This document shows, one piece after another, positions 37,098 through 52,678 of a stretch of DNA of 64,000 bases (within the stretch, counting starts at the first letter, position 1; every line of letters begins with the position of its first letter). The DNA comes from Alphaproteobacteria bacterium (GTDB lineage Bacteria; Pseudomonadota; Alphaproteobacteria; UBA9219): the NCBI GenBank assembly GCA_013286365.1, contig JABDFY010000004.1, positions 1,661 through 65,660 of the forward strand, given 5' to 3'. Position numbers and translations under genes: made by a program. Under the pieces are notes generated by a model that searched no databases, was not told where the DNA came from, and saw only the letters and a list, made by a program, of their open reading frames with translations.

Positions 37098-37565
37098 ATG
37101 AATAAGTCTGCAACTTTACTTGATCGTACCTTTGACGAAGGCATAGCCCTGACGCTTGAGGTTCGTAATTACATTGCTTTTCATGAGCAAGCCGATCGGC
37201 GCGAATATGATTTACCACGCTGCCTACAGGTTGGCTATCAGCACACACGGGTCTCAGCGCGGCTCATACAGGTTATGACGTGGCTGTTGGCGATGAAGGC
37301 TTTATTGTCGGGTGAAATATCACCGGAACAGTTTTCATCAGAGCAATATGCGCTCGGCGGTGGCGAGGAATGTCAGAATGACAATGGATCAGAAGATGCG
37401 GAATTACCTCCGGGCTTGCGTAGTCTTCTTGAGCGTAGTCATGCGCTTTATGCGCGAATTATGCGGCTTGATGCTATGGTGCGCTCAAAGCTTGAAGCTG
37501 GCGAAGTGCCGAATTTTGGGATGATCACGGGTATGCGCCCGATTGGTAGTAGCACATCGAACTAG
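37098..37565 (+). CDS. rcdA: RcdA-type ClpXP adaptor (DUF1465)
   Basis: In Caulobacter RcdA, with CpdR and PopA, brings CtrA to the ClpXP protease. This 155-residue homologue is a helical DUF1465 protein with the family pattern FDEGIALTLEVRNYIAF, VGYQHTRVSARLIQVMTWLLAMKAL, ELPPGLRSLLERSHALYARIMRLD and a flexible end. A central acidic insert (GGGEECQNDNGSEDAE) looks disordered. A CtrA box lies upstream and an intrinsic terminator at 37589-37614 ends the transcript. Confidence 0.9.
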   Translation: MNKSATLLDRTFDEGIALTLEVRNYIAFHEQADRREYDLPRCLQVGYQHTRVSARLIQVMTWLLAMKALLSGEISPEQFSSEQYALGGGEECQNDNGSEDAELPPGLRSLLERSHALYARIMRLDAMVRSKLEAGEVPNFGMITGMRPIGSSTSN

Positions 37566-37588
37566 GGGCTACATAAGCACTATAAATG

Positions 37589-37614
37589 CGCGGCCCGCTG
37601 TGGTCGCGTTTTTT
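37589..37614 (+). terminator. Rho-independent terminator of rcdA
   Basis: Stem CGCGGCC (37589-37595) pairs with GGTCGCG (37602-37608), with one G-T pair and a 6-nt loop, and is followed directly by six T residues. It ends the rcdA transcript ahead of the convergent rpmE gene. Confidence 0.8.
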
Positions 37615-37631
37615 ATTCTCAGGCTTTATTC

Positions 37632-37946
37632 TTAGCCCTTTTTCTTTTTAGCTGCTGACGCTGCCGTCGTGGTCAGTTTGATTTTGGGCTCATTACTGGG
37701 CGCGGCGGTTGTGTCTTCCGCTTCTTTCTTACTGCCAAAACCCGAAAAGCGTTTATTGAACTTGGCCAACTGACCGCCGCGGTCAACCATACGATGCATG
37801 CCCGTCCAAGCCGGATGTGTCTTGGGATCGATATCGAGATGCAATTTTGCGCCTGGCTTACCGTAGGTGCTGCGCGTGACAAATTCTGTACCATCGGTCA
37901 TCACAACTGTGATTTGGTGATAGTCGGGATGAATCTCTTTTTTCAT
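37632..37946 (-). CDS. rpmE: 50S ribosomal protein L31
   Basis: The conserved L31 core is the first 75 residues ([55 protein letters not shown]); the zinc-binding cysteines are absent, so this is the Cys-minus form usual in alphaproteobacteria. A 30-residue tail, rich in Lys, Ala and Thr and ending in AAKKKKG, makes it longer than typical L31. The ATG at 37946 is correct; the frame is open further upstream but that part carries no L31 pattern. It faces rcdA tail-to-tail. Confidence 0.93.
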   Translation of the reverse strand: MKKEIHPDYHQITVVMTDGTEFVTRSTYGKPGAKLHLDIDPKTHPAWTGMHRMVDRGGQLAKFNKRFSGFGSKKEAEDTTAAPSNEPKIKLTTTAASAAKKKKG

Positions 37947-38202
37947 GTTGATAACGTCTTTCAATTGTATGGCTAAATCTTTCCCTTTGGCCATGGGCTT
38001 GAGGCAGCGAGGCCAGGTGGAACAGGGGGCTTTTTTAGGAAAAAGAGGCTCATAATGCAAGCCAAATAACAAAAAAGCCGTCTATTAGTTGACGAAACCT
38101 CACTTGATCCGCTAGAAGTCAGCCCATCCCAGCCTATGGCTGCGACATCCGCCTCATAAGTTGGGGGGTGACGCAAGAGGATACACCCGAGACGAGGTGT
38201 AA

Positions 38203-38231
38203 GGCCAGTCCACGCGTAGCGTGCACTGGCC
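38203..38231 (+). other. Stable hairpin in the ffh leader
   Basis: GGCCAGT-C-CACGC pairs with GCGTG-C-ACTGGCC around a 3-nt loop, a 12-bp stem broken only by a C-C mismatch. It lies 50 bp ahead of the ffh start in the 334-bp rpmE-ffh gap (37947-38280). A T7 run follows after 19 bases, so it is either an attenuator-like leader or the end of an upstream transcript. No gene was found in the gap. Confidence 0.45.
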
Positions 38232-38280
38232 CGATTTCGTTTGGGCTATTTGTTTTTTTAGGAGAGCGGCAAGTCAGGAA

Positions 38281-39663
38281 ATGTTTGAAAACTTAAGCAA
38301 CAAATTGACCGGGATTTTCGACCGGCTCACGCGGCGCGGCAATCTGACCGAAGAGGATGTCGGCGAAGCTTTACGTGAAGTGCGGATAGCTTTGCTTGAG
38401 GCCGACGTAGCCCTATCGGTTGTGAAGGATTTTGTTGCCAAGGTTAAGGAACGCGCGGTTGGTCAAGATGTTATGCGTTCGATTACGCCGGGTCAGCAAG
38501 TCATCAAAATTGTCCATGACAATCTGATTGAATTGCTTGGTAAGGATGCGATACCGCTTAATTTGAATGTTACGCCTCCCGCTGTGATCATGATGCTTGG
38601 CTTGCAAGGTTCCGGCAAGACCACGACATCAGCAAAGCTCGCCAAGCGACTTACCGACATTGAACGAAAGAAAGTTTTGCTTGTATCGCTTGATACGCGC
38701 CGCCCGGCAGCGCAACAACAACTGGCTGTGCTCGGCGCGCAAGTTGGTGTTTCAGTATTACCGATTGTCGCCGGGCAGGAACCGGAAGCCATTGCCAGCC
38801 GTGCCGTCGAATTAGCACGCAAGGAAGTATTTGATATTGTCATTTTTGATACCGCCGGTCGTCTGGCTATTGACGATGTGTTGATGGACGAGGCTGCGGC
38901 ATTGCGTGATGTTACGGAGCCCCATGAAAAGTTGCTCGTTGTTGATGCCATGACAGGACAGGATGCCGTCAATACAGCCGTGCAGTTTGATCAGAGAGTT
39001 GGCGTTACCGGCATTATATTAACGCGCATAGATGGCGATGCCCGTGGTGGTGCGGCACTTTCGATGCGTGCCGTGACTGGCAAGCCAATAAAATTTCTTG
39101 GAGTTGGTGAAAAGACCGAAGCGTTAGAAGTATATCATCCCGATCGCTTGGCAAATCGTATTCTTGGCATGGGCGATGTCGTTTCGCTGGTCGAGAAGGC
39201 CGCCGCAACACTTGATCAAGACGAAGCTCAGGAGATGACCGAAAAATTTCTGTCAGGCAAGAGTTTTGATTTCAACGATCTCGCCAAACAATTACGGCAA
39301 ATGCAAAAAATGGGCGGCCTAGGCGGTTTGATGAACTTATTGCCAGGCATGGGCAAAATTAAAGATCAGCTCAAGAATGCCAATGTCGATGATAAAATGG
39401 TCAAACGTCAGGAAGCTATTATTCAATCCATGACGCCAGCTGAGCGTAAAAATGTTGATCTACTGGGCGCCTCGCGCAAGCGGCGCATTGCCAGCGGCGC
39501 CGGCGTTCATGTCGCGGATGTGAACCGCCTGATCAAACAGTTTCTTGAAATGCAAAAAATGATGAAGCAAGTGCAGAAGCTCGGCAAAAACGGTTTCATG
39601 CGTAGCATGATGCCAAAATTGATGGGCGGTGATATGACCGGTTTGGGGGATCCAAAGCGATAG
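38281..39663 (+). CDS. ffh: Signal recognition particle GTPase Ffh
   Basis: Binds signal peptides on the ribosome and the SRP RNA, and brings nascent membrane proteins to FtsY. The 460 residues comprise an N domain (about 1-90), a G domain with the P-loop GLQGSGKTTTSAKL, DTRRPAAQQQL, DTAGRL and TRIDGDARGG, and a methionine-rich M domain (MGGLGGLMNLLPGMGKI; LIKQFLEMQKMMKQVQKL). An ATG at 38281 fits the family N-terminus MFENLSNKLTGIFDRL; a longer frame to 38221 lacks similarity. It begins the ffh-rpsP-rimM group. Confidence 0.97.
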   Translation: MFENLSNKLTGIFDRLTRRGNLTEEDVGEALREVRIALLEADVALSVVKDFVAKVKERAVGQDVMRSITPGQQVIKIVHDNLIELLGKDAIPLNLNVTPPAVIMMLGLQGSGKTTTSAKLAKRLTDIERKKVLLVSLDTRRPAAQQQLAVLGAQVGVSVLPIVAGQEPEAIASRAVELARKEVFDIVIFDTAGRLAIDDVLMDEAAALRDVTEPHEKLLVVDAMTGQDAVNTAVQFDQRVGVTGIILTRIDGDARGGAALSMRAVTGKPIKFLGVGEKTEALEVYHPDRLANRILGMGDVVSLVEKAAATLDQDEAQEMTEKFLSGKSFDFNDLAKQLRQMQKMGGLGGLMNLLPGMGKIKDQLKNANVDDKMVKRQEAIIQSMTPAERKNVDLLGASRKRRIASGAGVHVADVNRLIKQFLEMQKMMKQVQKLGKNGFMRSMMPKLMGGDMTGLGDPKR

Positions 39664-39757
39664 ACCAACACGTCCTCGAAACTATTGGGCGCGAGAGAGG
39701 ATGTAAAATGAATACAAAACAAGGGCCCACAACATTAAACAACTAAGGAGAACATAA

Positions 39758-40183
39758 ATGCTTGTAATTCGTATGACACGTCATGGTACCAAGAAACGCC
39801 CCTTTTATCACATTGTGGCGGCCGATAGTCGCTCACCACGCGATGGCCGCTTTATCGAGAAGCTCGGCACCTATAATCCGATGCTGCAAAAAGAAAATCC
39901 GCAGCGCGTTACTTTAGTCGAAGAACGCATCAAGCATTGGCTTAAAGTAGGAGCCCAACCCAGTGATCGCGTTGCACGTTTTCTTCATGCGGCCGGTTTA
40001 GGTAAGAAACCAAAAATCAATGAAACACCGAAGAAATCAGCCCCCAGAGCCAAGACGCAAGAGCGTCTAAAGCTCGTCGCCGCGGAAGCAGAAAAAGCCG
40101 CCGCCGCACCTGCAGTCCCAGCAGCTCCAGCTCCGGCACCAGCGGCAGCCGAAGCCCAGGCAGTGGAAGCGGCTACGGCCTAA
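39758..40183 (+). CDS. rpsP: 30S ribosomal protein S16
   Basis: The S16 core ([55 protein letters not shown]) covers the first 80 residues. A 60-residue extension rich in Lys, Ala and Pro (ending [16 protein letters not shown]) makes it 141 residues; such tails occur in several alphaproteobacterial S16 proteins. It starts 94 bp after ffh with an AAGGAG-type site, and rimM follows after 6 bp. Confidence 0.96.
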   Translation: MLVIRMTRHGTKKRPFYHIVAADSRSPRDGRFIEKLGTYNPMLQKENPQRVTLVEERIKHWLKVGAQPSDRVARFLHAAGLGKKPKINETPKKSAPRAKTQERLKLVAAEAEKAAAAPAVPAAPAPAPAAAEAQAVEAATA

Positions 40184-40189
40184 CGTGGA

Positions 40190-40729
40190 ATGAAACAAAA
40201 ACAGAGGATATGTGTTGGCGTGATCATGGGCGCGCACGGTGTGCGCGGTCAGATCCGCCTTCGCAGTTTTACAGAAGAGCCCGAAGCCATCGCCAGATAT
40301 GGGGCGCTAACGGATGAAAGTGGTAATGAAAAATTTGATCTGAAGTTGAGGGGAACAATCAAAGATCATTTTATCGGTAGTTTGAGCGGCGTAACAGATC
40401 GCAATCAAGCTGAAGCTTTACGTGGCACTCAACTCTATGTGGAACGCGATGCTTTACCAAAACCGAACAAACGCGAATATTACGAGGCTGATCTTGTCGG
40501 TCTTGAGGCCAGAGACAGAAACACCCAGATCAGTGGCCATGTGAAAGCGGTCCATAATTATGGTGCCGGTCCGTTTCTCGAAATAGAACCCACCAAAGGC
40601 GATAGTTTTATGCTGCCGTTCACAGATATTTACGTGCCGCAAATAGATTTAAAAGAAGGATATCTGATTATCGATTTACCCCAAGGCTGGTTAACTAAAT
40701 CCAACAAAGCCGGTGCGTCGTCAACGTAG
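40190..40729 (+). CDS. rimM: 16S rRNA processing protein RimM
   Basis: Assists maturation of the 30S head together with S19 and S16. The 179 residues show the RimM domain (VGVIMGAHGVRGQIRLRSFT) and the PRC barrel (REYYEADLVGLEARD; VKAVHNYGAGPFLEIEP; LPFTDIYVPQIDLKEG). It follows rpsP by 6 bp. In most bacteria trmD starts immediately after; here 1.1 kb with small exported-protein genes intervenes. Confidence 0.93.
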   Translation: MKQKQRICVGVIMGAHGVRGQIRLRSFTEEPEAIARYGALTDESGNEKFDLKLRGTIKDHFIGSLSGVTDRNQAEALRGTQLYVERDALPKPNKREYYEADLVGLEARDRNTQISGHVKAVHNYGAGPFLEIEPTKGDSFMLPFTDIYVPQIDLKEGYLIIDLPQGWLTKSNKAGASST

Positions 40730-40868
40730 AACTAATATCCTGCCCATTTCCTCTAGGCCAAAAAAAATCGGATGACATAATATATCTTTTGCGCAAGGCT
40801 TTATATGCTTTCGCTTGGCCTAAAAATAGTAGCGTTGAAGAGAAAATGCGAAAATTCGAGGTAGTACG

Positions 40869-41141
40869 ATGAAGCGTGATTTTGTAATCAAATCGTTGAT
40901 GATCCTTTTTATACTTATTTCACTTATTTCTGCTTCCTCTGCTCAAACTCTTATTCTGTTCTCTACTGAGCAATTGGCCCAACAGCACTGTCCGTCGGAT
41001 ACGGTGGTTTGGCTAAATCTTCCAACTGGGGTCTACCATTTCAAAGGAGAACGTTGGTATGGGAATACTAAATCTGGAGCATATGTGTGCGAACAAGACG
41101 CGGAACAAGCGGGTGATCGCCCCACACGTAATGGCCAGTAG
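40869..41141 (+). CDS. Small exported protein of unknown function
   Basis: A 90-residue protein with a signal peptide (SLMILFILISLISASSAQ) and a short mature part with two cysteines (QQHCPSDTVVWLNLPTGVYHF; GAYVCEQDAEQAG). The pattern 'PTGVYHFKGERWYGNTKSGAYVCE' resembles the small periplasmic proteins that often read PSGIYHFKGERWYG-x-TK in other proteobacteria; function unknown. It is 6 bp before a short lipoprotein gene. Confidence 0.7.
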   Translation: MKRDFVIKSLMILFILISLISASSAQTLILFSTEQLAQQHCPSDTVVWLNLPTGVYHFKGERWYGNTKSGAYVCEQDAEQAGDRPTRNGQ

Positions 41142-41147
41142 GTTTGT

Positions 41148-41270
41148 ATGCAAACACAGAAATTCTTGCGTATAGCCTTATTGTTACTACTAGCACCAAT
41201 TCTTGCTGCTTGTGCCACAGTTGCACAACGACAGGTTCAGCTTATACGTGATACACGCAAGCAACCGTAG
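41148..41270 (+). pseudogene. Lipoprotein signal segment, 5' part of a frameshifted gene
   Basis: A 40-codon ORF with a lipoprotein signal: MQTQKFLRIALLLLLAPI and the lipobox LAAC, then ATVAQRQVQLIRDTRKQP and a TAG at 41268. It seems to be the front end of a longer lipoprotein: a frame in +1/-1 relation is open from 41252 and runs into the next ORF, giving ...QLKACLTSVMQSSDFDPL. Together they would give about 220 residues. It could be a real 40-residue lipoprotein, but the continuation argues for a frameshift. Confidence 0.5.
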
Positions 41271-41299
41271 TCCAATTAAAGGCGTGTTTAACAAGCGTT

Positions 41300-41809
41300 A
41301 TGCAGTCGTCCGACTTTGATCCTCTTCGTCCCCATGTTCCCTTAAATGTAATGGATGCAAGCTTGGAACAAATGACTGACGAGAAAAAAGCTACAAAAAG
41401 TGAAATACAGGCTATCTACAAAGTGTACCCCGAAACTCAGAGCTGTAGAAGAAATGCTGCTGAAAGTTTAGAACCCCTCACACCTTCAATAGTTTCTATA
41501 ATGGTTGATGAATGGCAAAGATGGGACACAATAGAAATTAGTCTTGTTAAGCGCAAAATATCTTGGGGAGAAGCCATAACGAAGGCAAAGAATACTGCTA
41601 TAGAAACGAATAAAGAACTAACGGGAGCTTGGGAGAAAATTGATAGTCAGCTCCAGCAGTCACACATGGCTGAAATACAACAAAGACAACAGGCCTTTAG
41701 CAATTATATGCAGTATCTTCAAAATCAGCAGCTTATTAATAGCGTAAATCGGCCGAGGACGACGAATTGTATGGGGTCGGGTAATGTGGTGAATTGTACA
41801 ACATATTAA
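41300..41809 (+). pseudogene. 3' part of the frameshifted lipoprotein gene
   Basis: A 169-codon frame, open upstream to 41252, with no signal peptide of its own although the composition is that of an exported protein. It has paired cysteines (ACLTSV in the upstream extension and QSCRRNAAESL), long amphipathic helices (IMVDEWQRWDTIEISLVK; KKLDSQLQQ-type) and the C-terminal TNCMGSGNVVNCTTY common in secreted proteins. Without the lipobox segment at 41148 it would stay in the cytoplasm, so the gene is read as split. It may still be expressed if a frameshift is used. Confidence 0.5.
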
Positions 41810-41890
41810 CTTGATAGATTATAACGTTGCATCGGAATTATGCTTTTGTTGGTATAGCTTTTAGATGGAGTGGCATTAGGGGTGGAATAT

Positions 41891-42622
41891 ATGTCAAATC
41901 AAAAACCTTGGTTTGCCAGTACTTTAACTATTTTCCCGGAGATGTTTCCGGGACCGCTTGGCCTCAGTTTAGCTGGAAAGGCTTTAAAAGAAGGCATCTG
42001 GAAACTCGAAACACTGGACATTCGCGCGTTTGCGAGCGATAAGCACGCCTCCGTGGACGATACGCCCTATGGGGGCGGTGCCGGAATGGTTTTGCGACCC
42101 GATGTGGTCGATGCCGCCATTCGTGGTGCCGATGCCAAATTTGGTAAGGCTGCGCGCCGGATATATCTTTCACCGCGTGGCCGCATTTTGGATCAGGCGT
42201 TGGTAAAGGAATTAGCCGCAGCCCCTTCGGTGCTTTTGCTTTGCGGACGTTACGAAGGTGTCGATCAGCGAGTGATTGATGCCCAAGGTCTGGAAGAGAT
42301 AAGTGTCGGTGATTTTGTTTTAGCCGGCGGCGAGGTAGCGGCGATGACGTTACTTGAAGCGTGTGTGAGGTTGTTGACTGGAGTTGTTGGTAACGCAGCA
42401 ACGATGGAAGAAGAAAGTTTTACGGGCGGGTTACTTGAATATCCGCATTATACACGTCCCGCAGTTTGGGATGGTCGTGAGGTTCCTGAAGTTCTGGTTT
42501 CAGGGCATCATGAGAAGGTGAGGGTTTGGCGACAGACAAAAGCGGAAGAGATAACCCGTCAGCGTCGGCCAGATTTGTGGAATAAATACGAGTTAGCTCT
42601 TAAGAAGAAGGTGAAGGAGTAG
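41891..42622 (+). CDS. trmD: tRNA (guanine-N1)-methyltransferase
   Basis: Methylates G37 of tRNAs with a 3'-adjacent G to keep the reading frame. The 243 residues include the knot motif [15 protein letters not shown] and [15 protein letters not shown], and [19 protein letters not shown] near the start, as in the SPOUT family. The ATG at 41891 is used because GGTGGA lies 5 bases upstream; a frame to 41870 is also open. rplS starts 5 bp after its stop. Confidence 0.96.
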   Translation: MSNQKPWFASTLTIFPEMFPGPLGLSLAGKALKEGIWKLETLDIRAFASDKHASVDDTPYGGGAGMVLRPDVVDAAIRGADAKFGKAARRIYLSPRGRILDQALVKELAAAPSVLLLCGRYEGVDQRVIDAQGLEEISVGDFVLAGGEVAAMTLLEACVRLLTGVVGNAATMEEESFTGGLLEYPHYTRPAVWDGREVPEVLVSGHHEKVRVWRQTKAEEITRQRRPDLWNKYELALKKKVKE

Positions 42623-42627
42623 CGGTT

Positions 42628-43038
42628 ATGAATTTAATGCAAAAGATTGAGCAGCAAGAGCTGGAAAAGCTCAAGGCTCACGCAAAAATCCCAGAGTTCG
42701 GTCCTGGCGACACTGTGCGCGTCAATGTAAAGGTTATCGAAGGTTCGCGCGAACGTGTTCAGGCCTATGAAGGTATGTGCATTGCGCGCAAGAATGCCGG
42801 TGTCAATTCATCATTTACCGTACGCAAGATCAGTTACGGCGAAGGTGTCGAACGCGTGTTTCCGCTTTACAGCCCACGTTTAGAATCCGTCGAATTAGTG
42901 CGTAAGGGTGATGTGCGCCGCTCGAAACTTTATTACCTGCGCAACTTACGCGGCAAGGCTGCTCGTATTTCTGAGAAAACGGATTACGAAGAAGTTGCCA
43001 CGTCGCCAACGACTGTCACGGAATCAAAGAGCGCATAA
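42628..43038 (+). CDS. rplS: 50S ribosomal protein L19
   Basis: L19 lies at the 30S-50S interface. The 136 residues show the family pattern [25 protein letters not shown]-type [38 protein letters not shown] and [17 protein letters not shown]. It ends 8 bp before the stop of the convergent permease gene, within which GCGCGC(A)7GCGCG-type pairing lies near 43050-43068. Confidence 0.96.
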   Translation: MNLMQKIEQQELEKLKAHAKIPEFGPGDTVRVNVKVIEGSRERVQAYEGMCIARKNAGVNSSFTVRKISYGEGVERVFPLYSPRLESVELVRKGDVRRSKLYYLRNLRGKAARISEKTDYEEVATSPTTVTESKSA

Positions 43039-43045
43039 ACTCATT

Positions 43046-43798
43046 TTAGGCGCGCAAAAAAAGCGCGATCGTCAGCGTTGTTCCAATCGCGACAACGGCA
43101 ATACGCAGCATACGCTCATTAACTTTGCTGAGCAGGCGCACGCCTACCAGGCCGCCGCCTATGGCTGCAATAGCGGCGATAGCCACCTGTACCCAACCAA
43201 TATCTTTTGAGAATAGAAAAACCAAAACGGCTGATGCATTCATAACACCAGCTAATATGTTTTTGGTGGTGCCGGCCTTACGTAGGGACATGCCCGCCAG
43301 AGTAAGGGCGGCAAGCATCAGAAAACCAATGCCGCCGCCAAAATAGCCGCCGTAAATGCTGATGCCGATTTGCGAAAGAACGGAACCAAATTTGTTGAGA
43401 TGCGGTTTGTCTTCGCCTTCTGCCGGGCGCTTACGAAAACTGCCATAGGCAAAAACAACCGTTGCGAAAAGAATAAGCCAAGGAACCAATCGTGCAAAAA
43501 AGGCGGGGGGTGTCATGAGTAAAAGCAGAGCGCCAATGGCACCGCCGCCAAGACTGATGATAATCAGACTTTTTAAAGATAGGTTGGGCGTGCCCCCCGC
43601 CATTTTACGCCCGGCAAAACCGGTGCTGATTTGGGTCGGAAACAAAGCGATCGTTGATGTGATATTGGCAGCACGCGGATCGAGACCTGTGAAAAGGAGG
43701 GCAGGGAATGTCATAAAAGAGCCGCCGCCAGCGATGGCATTGGTGATGCCTGCAGCAAAGCCTGCAGCAAACAACACGATGAGGGAGATCATGGACAT
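43046..43798 (-). CDS. TSUP family permease (TauE/SafE)
   Basis: A 250-residue inner-membrane protein of the TSUP family, whose members move sulfonates, sulfite or related anions. Two inverted halves with the signature GFAAGITNAIAGGGSFMTFPALLFTG and GYFGGGIGFLMLAALTLAGM, and seven or eight membrane helices. The ATG at 43798 is chosen; the frame extends to 44164 but overlaps the rpoB start region and has no pattern. It lies between rplS and rpoB on the opposite strand; the substrate is not known. Confidence 0.9.
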   Translation of the reverse strand: MSMISLIVLFAAGFAAGITNAIAGGGSFMTFPALLFTGLDPRAANITSTIALFPTQISTGFAGRKMAGGTPNLSLKSLIIISLGGGAIGALLLLMTPPAFFARLVPWLILFATVVFAYGSFRKRPAEGEDKPHLNKFGSVLSQIGISIYGGYFGGGIGFLMLAALTLAGMSLRKAGTTKNILAGVMNASAVLVFLFSKDIGWVQVAIAAIAAIGGGLVGVRLLSKVNERMLRIAVVAIGTTLTIALFLRA

Positions 43799-43848
43799 GG
43801 CAAGGATAACTAATTGATTGATATAGTAAAATACAGACTTTTTTCTAC

Positions 43849-43877
43849 TTGCATAAGAATTGCATCCCCGCCATATT
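43849..43877 (+). promoter_or_regulatory. Candidate rpoB promoter
   Basis: TTGCAT (43849-43854), 17 nt, then CATATT (43872-43877) form a sigma-70-type candidate 180 bp upstream of rpoB in the 256-bp gap after the permease gene. The leader between it and rpoB is unexplained. Since rpoBC lacks the rplJL genes upstream, it needs its own promoter; this one is a suggestion. Confidence 0.35.
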
Positions 43878-44054
43878 AGCCCCAACAAATTGCTGAAATG
43901 ACCAGCCCCGTCCAGCGAGCAGGTAGATGCCTGTATCGCCGTGCGGCGCTGTTTACTTTTGTAGCCCTGCTTGTTGATGCTTGACAGGGTCGATTTTTGT
44001 AAATGAGCGCGCGGCGTTTCTGAACGTGGCGCCCCACAATTGAAAGGCACGAGC

Positions 44055-48329
<4,275 letters not shown>

Positions 48330-48342
48330 GTTTTATTATTAA

Positions 48343-52539
<4,197 letters not shown>

Positions 52540-52547
52540 TTCATAGA

Positions 52548-52580
52548 TTAATCCCGGATGTTATTCGCATCCGGGATTAA
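52548..52580 (+). terminator. 13-bp hairpin downstream of rpoC
   Basis: TTAATCCCGGATG (52548-52560) and CATCCGGGATTAA (52568-52580) form a perfect 13-bp stem with a 7-nt loop, 8 bp after the rpoC stop. No T run follows, so it may act with Rho or protect the 3' end rather than terminate by itself. Confidence 0.6.
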
Positions 52581-52678
52581 AACAGAACCAGTTTAATCTT
52601 CACTATTATAGTGATCTTTGGCTTGTTTTGATCGTCTGCTGCGTCCAACTACCTCGCACCGTCAGGATCATGAAAGAG

